Notes under the pieces: model-generated
The model's input: only the letters and a program-made list of their open reading frames with translations
Databases searched by the model: none
What the model was told of the DNA's origin: nothing
In this document: positions 13,562-20,469 of the stretch, piece by piece
Numbering within the stretch: position 1 is the first letter of the stretch
Layout: every line of letters begins with the position of its first letter
From: Anaerolineae bacterium
GTDB taxonomy: Bacteria > Chloroflexota > Anaerolineae > Anaerolineales > Villigracilaceae
Direction of reading: 5' to 3'
Length of the DNA: 20,469 bases
Assembly: GCA_003694975.1 (NCBI GenBank)
Contig: RFJH01000023.1
Location: forward strand, 1 to 20,469
Made by a program: the position numbers and the translations under genes

Positions 13562-15238
13562 GTGACGGATACAGCACGAGAAACGAGAGTAAAACGGTTG
13601 CGTAGCCTGCCAATTGATGGGCAGGCGTTTAAGAACCTGGTCGAGGCCGGACTGACGTGGCTACGTACCAACCAGGAGACGGTCAATGCCCTGAATGTTT
13701 TCCCGGTCCCCGATGGGGATACCGGCACGAACATGGTGCTCACCATGCAATCGGCCTACGACGAAATTCGCGATTCGGGGCACCGCAGCATCGGGAAAAT
13801 GGCCGAGGCGGTCTCGCAAGGGGCATTGATGGGCGCGCGTGGCAATTCCGGTGTCATCCTCTCCCAGATCTGGCGCGGGGTCGCTCGCGCCTTGCATGAC
13901 AAGGAAACGCTAGATGGCCCCTCTTTCGTGCAGGCGCTTGCCGAAGCGCGGGATACGGCCTACAAAGGCGTCGTCCGACCGGTGGAGGGAACGATTCTCA
14001 CCGTCGCTAAAGACATTGCCGCCGCAGCGGAAGAAGCCCTAAAGGAGACCCAGGATCCCATTGAGATCCTCGAACGCGTCGTCGAGGCAGCGGATGCCTC
14101 CGTCCAACGCACTCCCGAACTCCTGGACGTACTCAAACAGGCCGGCGTGGTGGATGCAGGCGGGAAAGGGTTGTTCTTCATTCTGGAAGGGATGCTGCGC
14201 TATGTGTACGGCGAGCCACTGGATACCCCCCTCGCCTCCGTTCAGCCCATTTCAGCCCTGAACCTTCAAAACACGATGGAAACCATCGAACCGGGGCAGG
14301 ATTTCGAAGTGGTGGTGGATTTCTACCCCTCCCGGCCTCTTGACTTGCAGTCGTTCTATCGCGCTTTGGAAGAGATGGGAACCTCCATCCAGGTGGGCGA
14401 GGGGGAAGGAATGTACCGAATGCATATCCACGTCCCCCTGGAAAAACGCTATGAGCCGATTGATTACATCATGGGACTGGGTACCATCACCAAAGTGGCC
14501 ATGGAAAACCTGGTCGCCCAGATGGAGGAAATAGACCGTCAGGCCAGCGGCGACTGGCTGGAACTGGCCAACGTAGAGCCGGGACAGATTGCTGTGGTGG
14601 CAGTTTCACCGGGGCCGGGGCTCTCTCGCATCTTCGCCAGTTTGGGCGCGGCGGCCATTGTCGAGGGTGGGCAGACGATGAACCCAAGCACTCAGGAAAT
14701 CCTCGCCGCCTTTGAGAACCTGCCCACCGATAAAGTCATCATTCTGCCCAATAATAAGAACATCATCCTGGCTGCCCAACAGGCGAAAGAGGTGACCGTG
14801 AAGCGGGTTATCGTCGTCCCCAGCCGCACCGTCCCTCAAGGGTTGGCCGCTATGCTTGCCCTGGACCCCGATGGCGACCTGGAGGCTGTCGCCGGGCGGA
14901 TGGCCGAAGCGTTGGAGACGGTTCAGAGCGGCGAGATTACCATCGCTACCCGTTCCGTGGAAATTGACGGTGTCACCGTCACAAAAGGACAGGTTATCGC
15001 CATTCTGGACGGCAAACTTGTGCTGGCCGCCTCTACGGTCGAAGAGGCGTGCCTGGGTCTCTTGAAAGCAGCCAACGCCGAGGAGAAAGAATTGATCACC
15101 CTTTTCGTTGGCCAGGACTTACCACACGCGGAGGCCGGTCGCATCGCCGATGCCGTACGCGCAGCCTACCCGGATCAGGAAGTCGAAGTGCAGCACGGCG
15201 GGCAACCTCACTATCATCTCATTGTCTCCATCGAATAA
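13562..15238 (+). CDS. fakA: Fatty acid kinase catalytic subunit FakA (DAK2/YloV)
   Basis: FakA phosphorylates fatty acids presented by FakB proteins, feeding exogenous or recycled acyl chains into phospholipid synthesis. Read from GTG 13562 it has 558 residues. The N-terminal DhaL/DAK2 kinase domain shows LNVFPVPDGDTGTNM (metal-binding D51, D53), GARGNSGVILSQIWRG and GVVDAGGKGL. A middle domain with a MHIHVPLE segment follows, then a C-terminal domain ending HGGQPHYHLIVSIE. The length is that of YloV. GTG 13562 was chosen because homology starts about 15 residues downstream and GGAG lies 11 bases upstream. TTG 13529, overlapping the Asp23 stop, would add 11 residues and cannot be excluded. 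Two DegV genes follow directly. Confidence 0.93.
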   Translation: MTDTARETRVKRLRSLPIDGQAFKNLVEAGLTWLRTNQETVNALNVFPVPDGDTGTNMVLTMQSAYDEIRDSGHRSIGKMAEAVSQGALMGARGNSGVILSQIWRGVARALHDKETLDGPSFVQALAEARDTAYKGVVRPVEGTILTVAKDIAAAAEEALKETQDPIEILERVVEAADASVQRTPELLDVLKQAGVVDAGGKGLFFILEGMLRYVYGEPLDTPLASVQPISALNLQNTMETIEPGQDFEVVVDFYPSRPLDLQSFYRALEEMGTSIQVGEGEGMYRMHIHVPLEKRYEPIDYIMGLGTITKVAMENLVAQMEEIDRQASGDWLELANVEPGQIAVVAVSPGPGLSRIFASLGAAAIVEGGQTMNPSTQEILAAFENLPTDKVIILPNNKNIILAAQQAKEVTVKRVIVVPSRTVPQGLAAMLALDPDGDLEAVAGRMAEALETVQSGEITIATRSVEIDGVTVTKGQVIAILDGKLVLAASTVEEACLGLLKAANAEEKELITLFVGQDLPHAEAGRIADAVRAAYPDQEVEVQHGGQPHYHLIVSIE

Positions 15239-15244
15239 CGAGAA

Positions 15245-16060
15245 ATGGGCAGGGTCTGCATCCTCACTGACGGCACAGCACAGTTCATCGATTCGAAATT
15301 CCCGGGGCATGACCTGGTTTATACGATCCCGGTTGGTAAGCCCTCCACAGGGGTCAAGTGGGGGGGCATCTCTCGGCGCCCATCTCTCCCCACGGTGGAT
15401 GATTTTCTCTCCCATTTTATGCTGCTAAGCGCCGAGTACGATGCCATCCTTGTGCTCACCCTGGCATCCTCCCTGGGAAACGTGCTCGAGAATGCCCTTC
15501 AGGCCGCCGGGAAATACGTGGGATCAATGGACATTCAGGTTATTGACTCACAAACCACCGACGTTGGGCTGGGACTCCTGGCGCAAAAAGCAGCGGAAAT
15601 GGCTTATCACGGCGCGGACCTGAATGAGATCGAGGATGCAATGCGTGTAGCAATCCAACACACCTATACCCTGCTTTGCATCCCAGAGTTACGCTATCTT
15701 ACGCGCACGGGCTATCTCAACCACTCTCAGGCCGTAGCCGGAGAGGTCATCGGGATGACACCTGTGCTTACCGTTGAAGAAGGAGGGCTGGGAATTATTG
15801 AAAAGGCACGCACTCGACGCCACTTGTTTGAAATGCTCCAAGAATTCCTGGGAGAGTTTAACCATCCCTGGTACATTGCTATGCTCAAGGCAGTGAAAGG
15901 CGATTTCTGTCGTATGCGCCCTCTCCGTCGCTATCTCAACGAGGCGTTCCCTGAAACGCAGATTTCCGAACGCTCCATCAACCCCTATCTGGCTACCATG
16001 ATAGGGCCACGAAGCGCAGGATTGATCGTGGTAGATCACCTGGATGAGAACCTGCCGTGA
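15245..16060 (+). CDS. Divergent DegV-family fatty-acid-binding protein (FakB-like)
   Basis: This 271-residue protein shows the DegV fold, with ILTDGTAQF at the N-terminus, LTLASSLGNVLENALQAA at the fatty-acid head-group loop, RYLTRTGYLN and TPVLTVEEGGL. It departs from standard FakB: TDST becomes TDGT; the segment between the first strand block and PT is shortened by about a dozen residues (SLPTVDDFL instead of a PTTSQPS-like loop); and the C-terminal GTHxGPG is replaced by ATMIGPRSAG, losing the histidine implicated in phosphate contact. It may bind a different acyl chain or have a regulatory role; both are inference. The ATG lies 6 bases after fakA, and the stop overlaps the next gene as GTGA, so it is a tightly coupled operon member. 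Confidence 0.82.
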   Translation: MGRVCILTDGTAQFIDSKFPGHDLVYTIPVGKPSTGVKWGGISRRPSLPTVDDFLSHFMLLSAEYDAILVLTLASSLGNVLENALQAAGKYVGSMDIQVIDSQTTDVGLGLLAQKAAEMAYHGADLNEIEDAMRVAIQHTYTLLCIPELRYLTRTGYLNHSQAVAGEVIGMTPVLTVEEGGLGIIEKARTRRHLFEMLQEFLGEFNHPWYIAMLKAVKGDFCRMRPLRRYLNEAFPETQISERSINPYLATMIGPRSAGLIVVDHLDENLP

Positions 16061-16887
16061 CAATCGCCCTGGTCACCGATAGCACAGCCGATCTGCCTCC
16101 TCACCTGATCGCGCAGTACGGCATCACCGTTGTTCCATCCATCCTGATAATCGAAGGGAAGAGTTATCGCGATGGGGAAGGGATATCCCGTCAGGAGTTT
16201 TACCGTCGGCTTCCATCTATGCCTGCCCTCCCTACCACGGCTTCCCCTTCGGTGGGAGATTTCCAGCGAACCTATGCCGATCTGCTCAAGAAGGGAGCAG
16301 AAACGATTCTCTCAATTCATCCACCGATCCATTTAACCGGGATTTACAACGCGGCGCGCCTGGCTGCCGAGTCGTTCGGCGAGCGCGTGCGTGTTCTGGA
16401 TGGCAAGCAACTTACTCTCGGCCTGGGCTTCCAGGTTCTGGCCGCAGCGGAAGCCATTCGGCAAGGTGCAAAACTGAACGAGGTATTGTCTTTGATAGAA
16501 AGCGTCCGCTCGCGTGTTCGGGTGGTCGCGTTGTTGGATACACTGGAATACGTCCGTCGTAGCGGGCGCGTCTCCTGGGCGCGGGCGAAAGTAGGGCAGT
16601 TCCTTCGCCTCAAGCCACTCATCGGGCTGCGCGATGGCGTCGTGGAAAACCTGGGACAGGCTCGTACCTACCGCCAGGGGTTGGAACGCCTGTACTGCTC
16701 CATCCGCGAACTCGGTCGCCTGGAACGTCTTGCCATCCTGCATACCGGTGCAGAATCCATAGCCCGACGCCTTCTGGGACGCGTTCAGAAAGAGTTGCCG
16801 TTTTCCCCCCTCCTGGTGCATGTGACGACGGTCATTGGCACACACGTTGGTCCAAATGGGGTAGGGTTCGCCGCCGTGAAAGCGTAG
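16057..16887 (+). CDS. DegV-family fatty-acid-binding protein (FakB-like)
   Basis: The 276-residue protein starts from GTG 16057, overlapping the preceding stop by 4 bases. It has the canonical VTDSTADLPP start, GEGISRQEFYRRL, the PTTASPS loop, the YVRRSGRVSWARA motif and a C-terminal GTHVGPNG (H263), the histidine position of described FakB proteins. The region that is usually SSxLSGTYxSA reads HPPIHLTGIYNAA, so the head-group loop is altered while the rest is standard. Such proteins hold a fatty acid and hand it to FakA. With fakA and the divergent DegV gene upstream, it makes a one-kinase, two-carrier set. A 124-base gap to recG follows. Confidence 0.88.
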   Translation: MTIALVTDSTADLPPHLIAQYGITVVPSILIIEGKSYRDGEGISRQEFYRRLPSMPALPTTASPSVGDFQRTYADLLKKGAETILSIHPPIHLTGIYNAARLAAESFGERVRVLDGKQLTLGLGFQVLAAAEAIRQGAKLNEVLSLIESVRSRVRVVALLDTLEYVRRSGRVSWARAKVGQFLRLKPLIGLRDGVVENLGQARTYRQGLERLYCSIRELGRLERLAILHTGAESIARRLLGRVQKELPFSPLLVHVTTVIGTHVGPNGVGFAAVKA

Positions 16888-17011
16888 CGTGGAGGGTATC
16901 TTGAAACCCAAAACGGTTGGAGCACTGCCCTGCAAAGCCTTCGCTGGGACGATGTTTTCGTCGGTTCGTGCTTGAGCATCGTACAACCCGCCTCCATGAT
17001 AAAATAGCCCT
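16888..17011 (+). promoter_or_regulatory. Upstream region and extended -10 promoter of recG
   Basis: TGA-TAAAAT (16997-17005) is an extended -10 element ending 6 bases before the recG ATG, again with no Shine-Dalgarno, predicting a leaderless recG message. TTGAGC at 16972-16977 is too far away (22 bases) to be a good -35 box. A small GACGA/TCGTC hairpin further upstream lacks a T-tract, so I do not call a terminator for the DegV gene. Confidence 0.55.
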
Positions 17012-19420
17012 ATGCAGCCCTCATTGGAAAAACTCCGCAAAATCTTTCGTCTGGAGCACGAAAACGGTTATCAAAACACGGCGGTGATCGGCGGCCTGGC
17101 TCGGCTGCTGGAAACGTGGGAAACCGAAGCGCGCGAGGACGGCTTGCCGGAAGGGATCATCCAGGCTGTGGCCGGACGTCTGCGCGATTATGAACGTCTC
17201 AGCCCCGAATCACGGGCTGAAGTGCTCAAAGGCCTCTGGAAGCGTATCCAGGAGGAGGTCGGCGAGTCCCCAAAAGCAAAGCCTACTCCCTCCCTTCGCC
17301 GTCCCGGGCGCGCCGAGGTCACTCCAGGTGCTATTACCAGCCAGACTCCGGTTGCCCTGAACGCTCCCCTGACCGTTCTCCCCGGAGTCGGGCCGCGCCA
17401 TGCCAAGACGCTGGCCAAACTCGGCCTGCACACACTGGCGGACATGCTCTATTATTTTCCCCGTCGCTACGATGATTACAGCCGATTAAAACCCATCAAG
17501 GACCTGTGGTATGGGGAACAGGTTACCGTCATCGGCACGGTGCAAAGCGTGTCCTCCCGTAGCGCCCGCAGCGGGAAAGTTCAACTGGTAGAGGCCATTC
17601 TGGGAGACGGCAGCGGTGTCCTGCGCCTGACCTGGTTCAATCAGCCCTGGGTCGCCAACCGGTTGAAGGTCGGCATGCCCATCTCCGTCTCCGGCAAAGT
17701 TGATCAGTTTCTGGGACGCCTGGTCATCAACAACCCTGACTGGGAACCCGTAGAAACCGAACATCTGCACACCAACCGCATTGTTCCCGTCTATCCCCTC
17801 ACGGCGCGCATCACCCAGAAATGGCTGCGCCGTTTGATGAATCAAGTCGTCACCTATTGGGCGCCTCGTCTGCCGGACCCACTGCCGGAGAGCGTGCGTG
17901 AGGAGGAAAACCTGCTCGACCTGGGGACGGCCATCCGCCAGGCTCACTTTCCGGATTCCCAGGACATGCTCTCCGCTGCCCGCGAACGCCTCGCTTTTGA
18001 CGAAATCTTCTACCTGCAAATGGGTGTCTTGCGGCAGAAACGAGACTGGCAATCCGTCACGGCGCGCATTTTCGACGTGCCCGATGAGTGGCTGGAAAAA
18101 CGCCTGGCAGCCCTGCCCTTTGAACTTACCGGCGCTCAGCAACGCGCCCTCTCAGATATCATCGTGGATATCGGCTCCGGTCGCCCGATGAACCGCCTCC
18201 TTCAGGGTGATGTCGGCTCCGGGAAGACGGTCGTCGCCGCGCTGACCATCGCTATGGTCACTCGCGCCGGTGCGCAGGCGGCGGTCATGGCGCCGACCAG
18301 CATCCTTGCCGAGCAGCATTACCGCACCCTGCGCAACTTGCTCACCCAGGGGCCGGATGCCCTTCCGGAAGAGGCTATCCGCCTTCTGGTCGGCGATACT
18401 CCTGATTCCGAGAAAGAAGAAATTCGCGCCGGCCTGGCAGAGGGACACATCAAGGTAATCATCGGCACGCATGCTTTGATCGAAGACCCGGTTTCGTTTG
18501 CCGATTTGCAACTGGCCGTGATAGACGAACAGCATCGCTTTGGTGTAGAACAGCGCGCTGCGCTGCGGGCCAAAGGCGAACACCCTCATCTCCTGGTGAT
18601 GACTGCCACGCCCATCCCACGCTCTCTCGCCCTGACCATCTACGGCGACCTCGATCTCTCCGTGATGGATGAAATGCCTGCCGGCCGCCGCCCTGTGGCA
18701 ACGTACCTTTTGATGCCGAAGGAACGTGAGCGCGCCTATACCCTCATTCGTTCCCAAATCGAGCAGGGACGTCAGGCTTTCATCATCTATCCGCTGATCG
18801 AGGAAAGCGAAAAGAGTGCCTTGCCTGCTGCCGTTGAGGAATACGAACGCCTGCAACGCGAGGTTTTCCCCGACCTTAAACTCGGCTTGCTGCATGGACG
18901 CCTGCGCCCGGACGAAAAAGAGCGGGTCATGGCGAAATTCCGCGATGGCGAATACCACATCCTGGTCTCGACAACGGTGGTCGAGGTCGGTGTGGACGTA
19001 CCAAACGCCACGGTGATGCTCATCGAAGGAGCAAACCGTTTCGGCCTGGCGCAGTTGCACCAGTTGCGCGGGCGCGTTGGGCGCGGTGGGGAACAATCCT
19101 ATTGCCTCTTAATCCCGGATCACGAGGACGCCGCCGAGAACGAACGCCTGCAGGCCATGGTTGAGACCAACGACGGCTTCGTCCTGGCGGAGCGTGATCT
19201 GGAGCAGCGCGGCCCGGGCGAATTCCTGGGGACGCGCCAGTCCGGTTACACCGGCAGCCTGCGTATGGCGAGCCTGACCGATGTACGTCTGATCGAACGA
19301 GCGCGTACCCAGGCACAGGCAATCTTCGCCCGGGACCCCGATCTGCGACTTCCCGAGCACCAACTCCTTGCCGAAACGCTGGAACGTTTCTGGGGCGGTG
19401 GCAAAGGAGATGTGAGTTAG
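17012..19420 (+). CDS. recG: ATP-dependent DNA helicase RecG
   Basis: RecG reverses stalled replication forks and branch-migrates Holliday junctions. The 802-residue protein has an N-terminal helical extension (about 1-110) that E. coli RecG lacks. The wedge/OB domain follows (with LPGVGPRHAKTLAKLGLHTL and YYFPRRYDDYS), then the helicase core: Walker A GDVGSGKT (K405), DEQH box VIDEQHRFG (505-508), TATPIPRSLALT, and motif VI QLRGRVGRG. The C-terminal part has RDLEQRGPGEFLGTRQSG, typical of RecG. The ATG at 17012 is supported by the -10 element 6 bases before it. coaD follows after 9 bases and is probably co-transcribed. Confidence 0.97.
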   Translation: MQPSLEKLRKIFRLEHENGYQNTAVIGGLARLLETWETEAREDGLPEGIIQAVAGRLRDYERLSPESRAEVLKGLWKRIQEEVGESPKAKPTPSLRRPGRAEVTPGAITSQTPVALNAPLTVLPGVGPRHAKTLAKLGLHTLADMLYYFPRRYDDYSRLKPIKDLWYGEQVTVIGTVQSVSSRSARSGKVQLVEAILGDGSGVLRLTWFNQPWVANRLKVGMPISVSGKVDQFLGRLVINNPDWEPVETEHLHTNRIVPVYPLTARITQKWLRRLMNQVVTYWAPRLPDPLPESVREEENLLDLGTAIRQAHFPDSQDMLSAARERLAFDEIFYLQMGVLRQKRDWQSVTARIFDVPDEWLEKRLAALPFELTGAQQRALSDIIVDIGSGRPMNRLLQGDVGSGKTVVAALTIAMVTRAGAQAAVMAPTSILAEQHYRTLRNLLTQGPDALPEEAIRLLVGDTPDSEKEEIRAGLAEGHIKVIIGTHALIEDPVSFADLQLAVIDEQHRFGVEQRAALRAKGEHPHLLVMTATPIPRSLALTIYGDLDLSVMDEMPAGRRPVATYLLMPKERERAYTLIRSQIEQGRQAFIIYPLIEESEKSALPAAVEEYERLQREVFPDLKLGLLHGRLRPDEKERVMAKFRDGEYHILVSTTVVEVGVDVPNATVMLIEGANRFGLAQLHQLRGRVGRGGEQSYCLLIPDHEDAAENERLQAMVETNDGFVLAERDLEQRGPGEFLGTRQSGYTGSLRMASLTDVRLIERARTQAQAIFARDPDLRLPEHQLLAETLERFWGGGKGDVS

Positions 19421-19429
19421 GAGAGTTCC

Positions 19430-19948
19430 ATGGTCAAAGCCCTTTTCCCCGGCACATTCGACCCTATTCACTACGGACATATTGACATCGCCGAGCGCGC
19501 GGTGCGCCTGTTCGACGAGGTGGTCGTTGCAGTGTACGACCGTCCCCTGAAGACACTCTTCTTCTCCCCCGAAGAACGCATCGCTCTCGTACAAGAGACG
19601 TTCGCGGGCAATGAGAAGATTCACGTCATGGGGTACAGTGGCCTGACGGTGGAATTCTGCCGCCAGGTGGGCGCACAGGTCATCGTGCGCGGCCTGCGCG
19701 TCTTCTCTGATTTCGAGTTCGAGTTCCGCATGGCACTGGCGAATCACCGCCTCGCGCCGGAAATCGAGAGCGTGGCGCTGATTACGGCGGAAGAACACAC
19801 CTTTCTCTCTTCTTCTACTGTGCGCGAGATTGCTATGCTGGATGGAGATGTCTCCAGCATGGTGCCACCGCACGTAGAAGCCGCTCTGAAACGCAAACTG
19901 AGCGGCATGGTAAATCGCCAGTTTCCGCCCAACGCGTTGCGGGATTAA
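19430..19948 (+). CDS. coaD: Phosphopantetheine adenylyltransferase
   Basis: CoaD catalyses the penultimate step of coenzyme A synthesis, transferring AMP from ATP to 4'-phosphopantetheine. The 172-residue protein carries the nucleotidyltransferase signature FPGTFDPIHYGHID (T9, H17), then VIVRGLRVFSDFEFEFRMA and the C-terminal HTFLSSSTVREIA with the ATP-loop SSSTVRE. Length is close to the usual 160 residues, with about 10 extra residues at the C-terminus. GGAGAG lies 4 bases before the ATG, so unlike recG it has an ordinary ribosome binding site. It is the second gene of the recG-coaD unit; the following gene has its own promoter-like element. Confidence 0.96.
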   Translation: MVKALFPGTFDPIHYGHIDIAERAVRLFDEVVVAVYDRPLKTLFFSPEERIALVQETFAGNEKIHVMGYSGLTVEFCRQVGAQVIVRGLRVFSDFEFEFRMALANHRLAPEIESVALITAEEHTFLSSSTVREIAMLDGDVSSMVPPHVEAALKRKLSGMVNRQFPPNALRD

Positions 19949-19950
19949 TG

Positions 19951-19959
19951 TGCTAGAAT
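19951..19959 (+). promoter_or_regulatory. Extended -10 promoter upstream of the coiled-coil gene
   Basis: TGC-TAGAAT, 2 bases after the coaD stop, is an extended -10 element. It would start transcription near 19966 and leave a leader of about 130 bases before the ATG at 20096. Confidence 0.5.
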
Positions 19960-20095
19960 GTAACCGTCTACCCCGGCAATCACCGGGCGGCGGTATAGAT
20001 GCCCTCTAAGGGCACAATGTTTGTTTCAGCAAACAACAGGTGGCATTTCCCCTCACGCGTGAGTTCGGTTTCACTGCGTCCACAGCGAGGCGTCT
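19960..20095 (+). promoter_or_regulatory. Hairpin-rich leader of the coiled-coil gene
   Basis: Four hairpins follow each other in 136 bases: CCCGG/CCGGG (19972-19987), TGCCC/GGGCA (20000-20014), TGTTTG/CAAACA (20018-20035) and the palindrome CTCACGCGTGAG (20052-20063). ATGCC (19999-20003) can pair alternatively with GGCAT (20042-20046), so two structures compete. A GAGG Shine-Dalgarno at 20087-20090 precedes the ATG by 5 bases. No known riboswitch class is recognised. Confidence 0.45.
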
Positions 20096-20469
20096 ATGGA
20101 CATCATGCAACTGATTGACCGCCTGGAAGAACTCTTCAATGAGAGTCGCGCTGTCCCGTTCACGCACAACGTGATCGTGGACGAAGATCGTATGCTGGAT
20201 ATCATTGACCAGATGCGCATCGCCATCCCTGAAGAGGTGAAAAAGGCACAGCAACTTCTTGCCCAGCGTGATCGAATTCTGGCACAGGCGCAGGAAGAGG
20301 CCAACCGCACAATTGCTCTGGCGCGCGAGAAAGCCGCGCAACAGGCCAATGAACACAGCATCACCCAAGAGGCGCAACGCCGCGCGGAACAAATCCTCAG
20401 CCAGGCACGCGCCGACGCCGAGGCCACCCGCCGCGACGCGGACGACTACGTCATCTCTACCCTGATGAG
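20096..20469 (+). CDS. SepIVA/DivIVA-like coiled-coil protein, N-terminal part (runs off window)
   Basis: The frame stays open from ATG 20096 to the window end, giving 124 residues. It starts MDIMQLIDRLEELFNESRAV, then PFTHNVIVDEDRMLDIIDQM and IAIPEEVKKAQQLLAQRD, then a long alanine/glutamine/glutamate/arginine-rich helix with EAQRRAEQILSQARADAEA, a likely coiled coil. This layout (LxxLEEL, VPxT, V-DED-LLxIIDxxRxAIPEE, then a coiled coil) matches the actinobacterial septation protein SepIVA and coiled-coil proteins often annotated as ATPase in Firmicutes, which sit near coaD or the DUF177-rpmF genes. A scaffold role at the membrane or septum is inferred. The ATG is supported by GAGG 5 bases upstream. 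The remainder, probably a further 50-150 residues, lies outside. Confidence 0.7.
   Translation, partial: MDIMQLIDRLEELFNESRAVPFTHNVIVDEDRMLDIIDQMRIAIPEEVKKAQQLLAQRDRILAQAQEEANRTIALAREKAAQQANEHSITQEAQRRAEQILSQARADAEATRRDADDYVISTLM

Noticed and set aside
15360..15366. A run of seven G in the first DegV gene, as a possible frameshift explaining its divergence
   Set aside because: DegV-like motifs are in the same frame before and after the run, so the difference looks like a loop shortening rather than a sequencing or assembly shift.
18152..19096. A 314-codon minus-strand open frame inside recG
   Set aside because: The recG helicase motifs on the plus strand are decisive; the antisense frame shows no domain.
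1..20469. Mobile elements, CRISPR, toxin-antitoxin or defence genes
   Set aside because: No transposase, integrase, regularly spaced repeats or known defence domains appear. Every large gene is assigned to a housekeeping or signalling family.

Overview
The window looks like a chromosomal housekeeping segment from a GC-rich member of the Chloroflexota, probably class Anaerolineae. That placement is an inference from gene content and style: a cytoplasmic GAF-GAF-PAS histidine kinase, a Thr/Pro-rich membrane-anchored SH3b protein, an HCD-type Ser/Thr kinase, an archaeal-type threonine synthase, and the neighbourhood rpmB / Asp23 / fakA / degV / recG / coaD. I see no phage genes, insertion sequence, CRISPR array, tRNA or rRNA. 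Coding density is high and every intergenic gap is under 300 bases.

Layout. (1) 1-356, plus: 3' end of a SanA/YdcF-like DUF218 gene. (2) 7908-612, minus: thrC, a histidine kinase, a metallo-beta-lactamase-fold protein with an eroded metal site, an asparaginase II-type gene and nth. Then, from an internal promoter overlapping the nth stop codon, infC-rpmI-rplT (IF3, bL35, bL20), closed by a hairpin terminator. (3) 8027-8734, plus: a HAD phosphatase divergent from thrC. (4) 10985-8731, minus: a diacylglycerol kinase-family gene, the SH3b protein, a DUF971 protein with two CPCxxC motifs and a small membrane protein. (5) 11106-12824, plus: membrane-anchored Ser/Thr kinase and rpe. (6) 13071-12883, minus: rpmB, with its own consensus promoter and a terminator shared with rpe. 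(7) 13176-16887, plus: Asp23/Gls24 protein, fakA and two DegV (FakB-like) genes, which look like a complete fatty-acid kinase unit. (8) 17012-19948, plus: recG and coaD. (9) 20096-end, plus: a coiled-coil gene running off the window, resembling the SepIVA/DivIVA-like family, behind a 136-base hairpin-rich leader.

How it works together. The clusters cover translation (infC, rpmI, rplT, rpmB), lipid metabolism (FakA/FakB-like proteins, diacylglycerol kinase family, coaD for CoA), DNA repair (nth, recG), central metabolism (rpe, thrC, asparaginase) and signalling (histidine kinase, Ser/Thr kinase).

The clearest cross-cutting pattern is at gene starts. Five transcription-unit-leading genes (thrC, the HAD gene, the diacylglycerol kinase-family gene, the Ser/Thr kinase and recG) have a -10 hexamer ending only 6-7 bases before the ATG and no Shine-Dalgarno sequence, which predicts leaderless mRNAs. 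The ribosomal-protein and translation genes instead have leaders and Shine-Dalgarno sites. infC very probably starts at a rare ATT codon.
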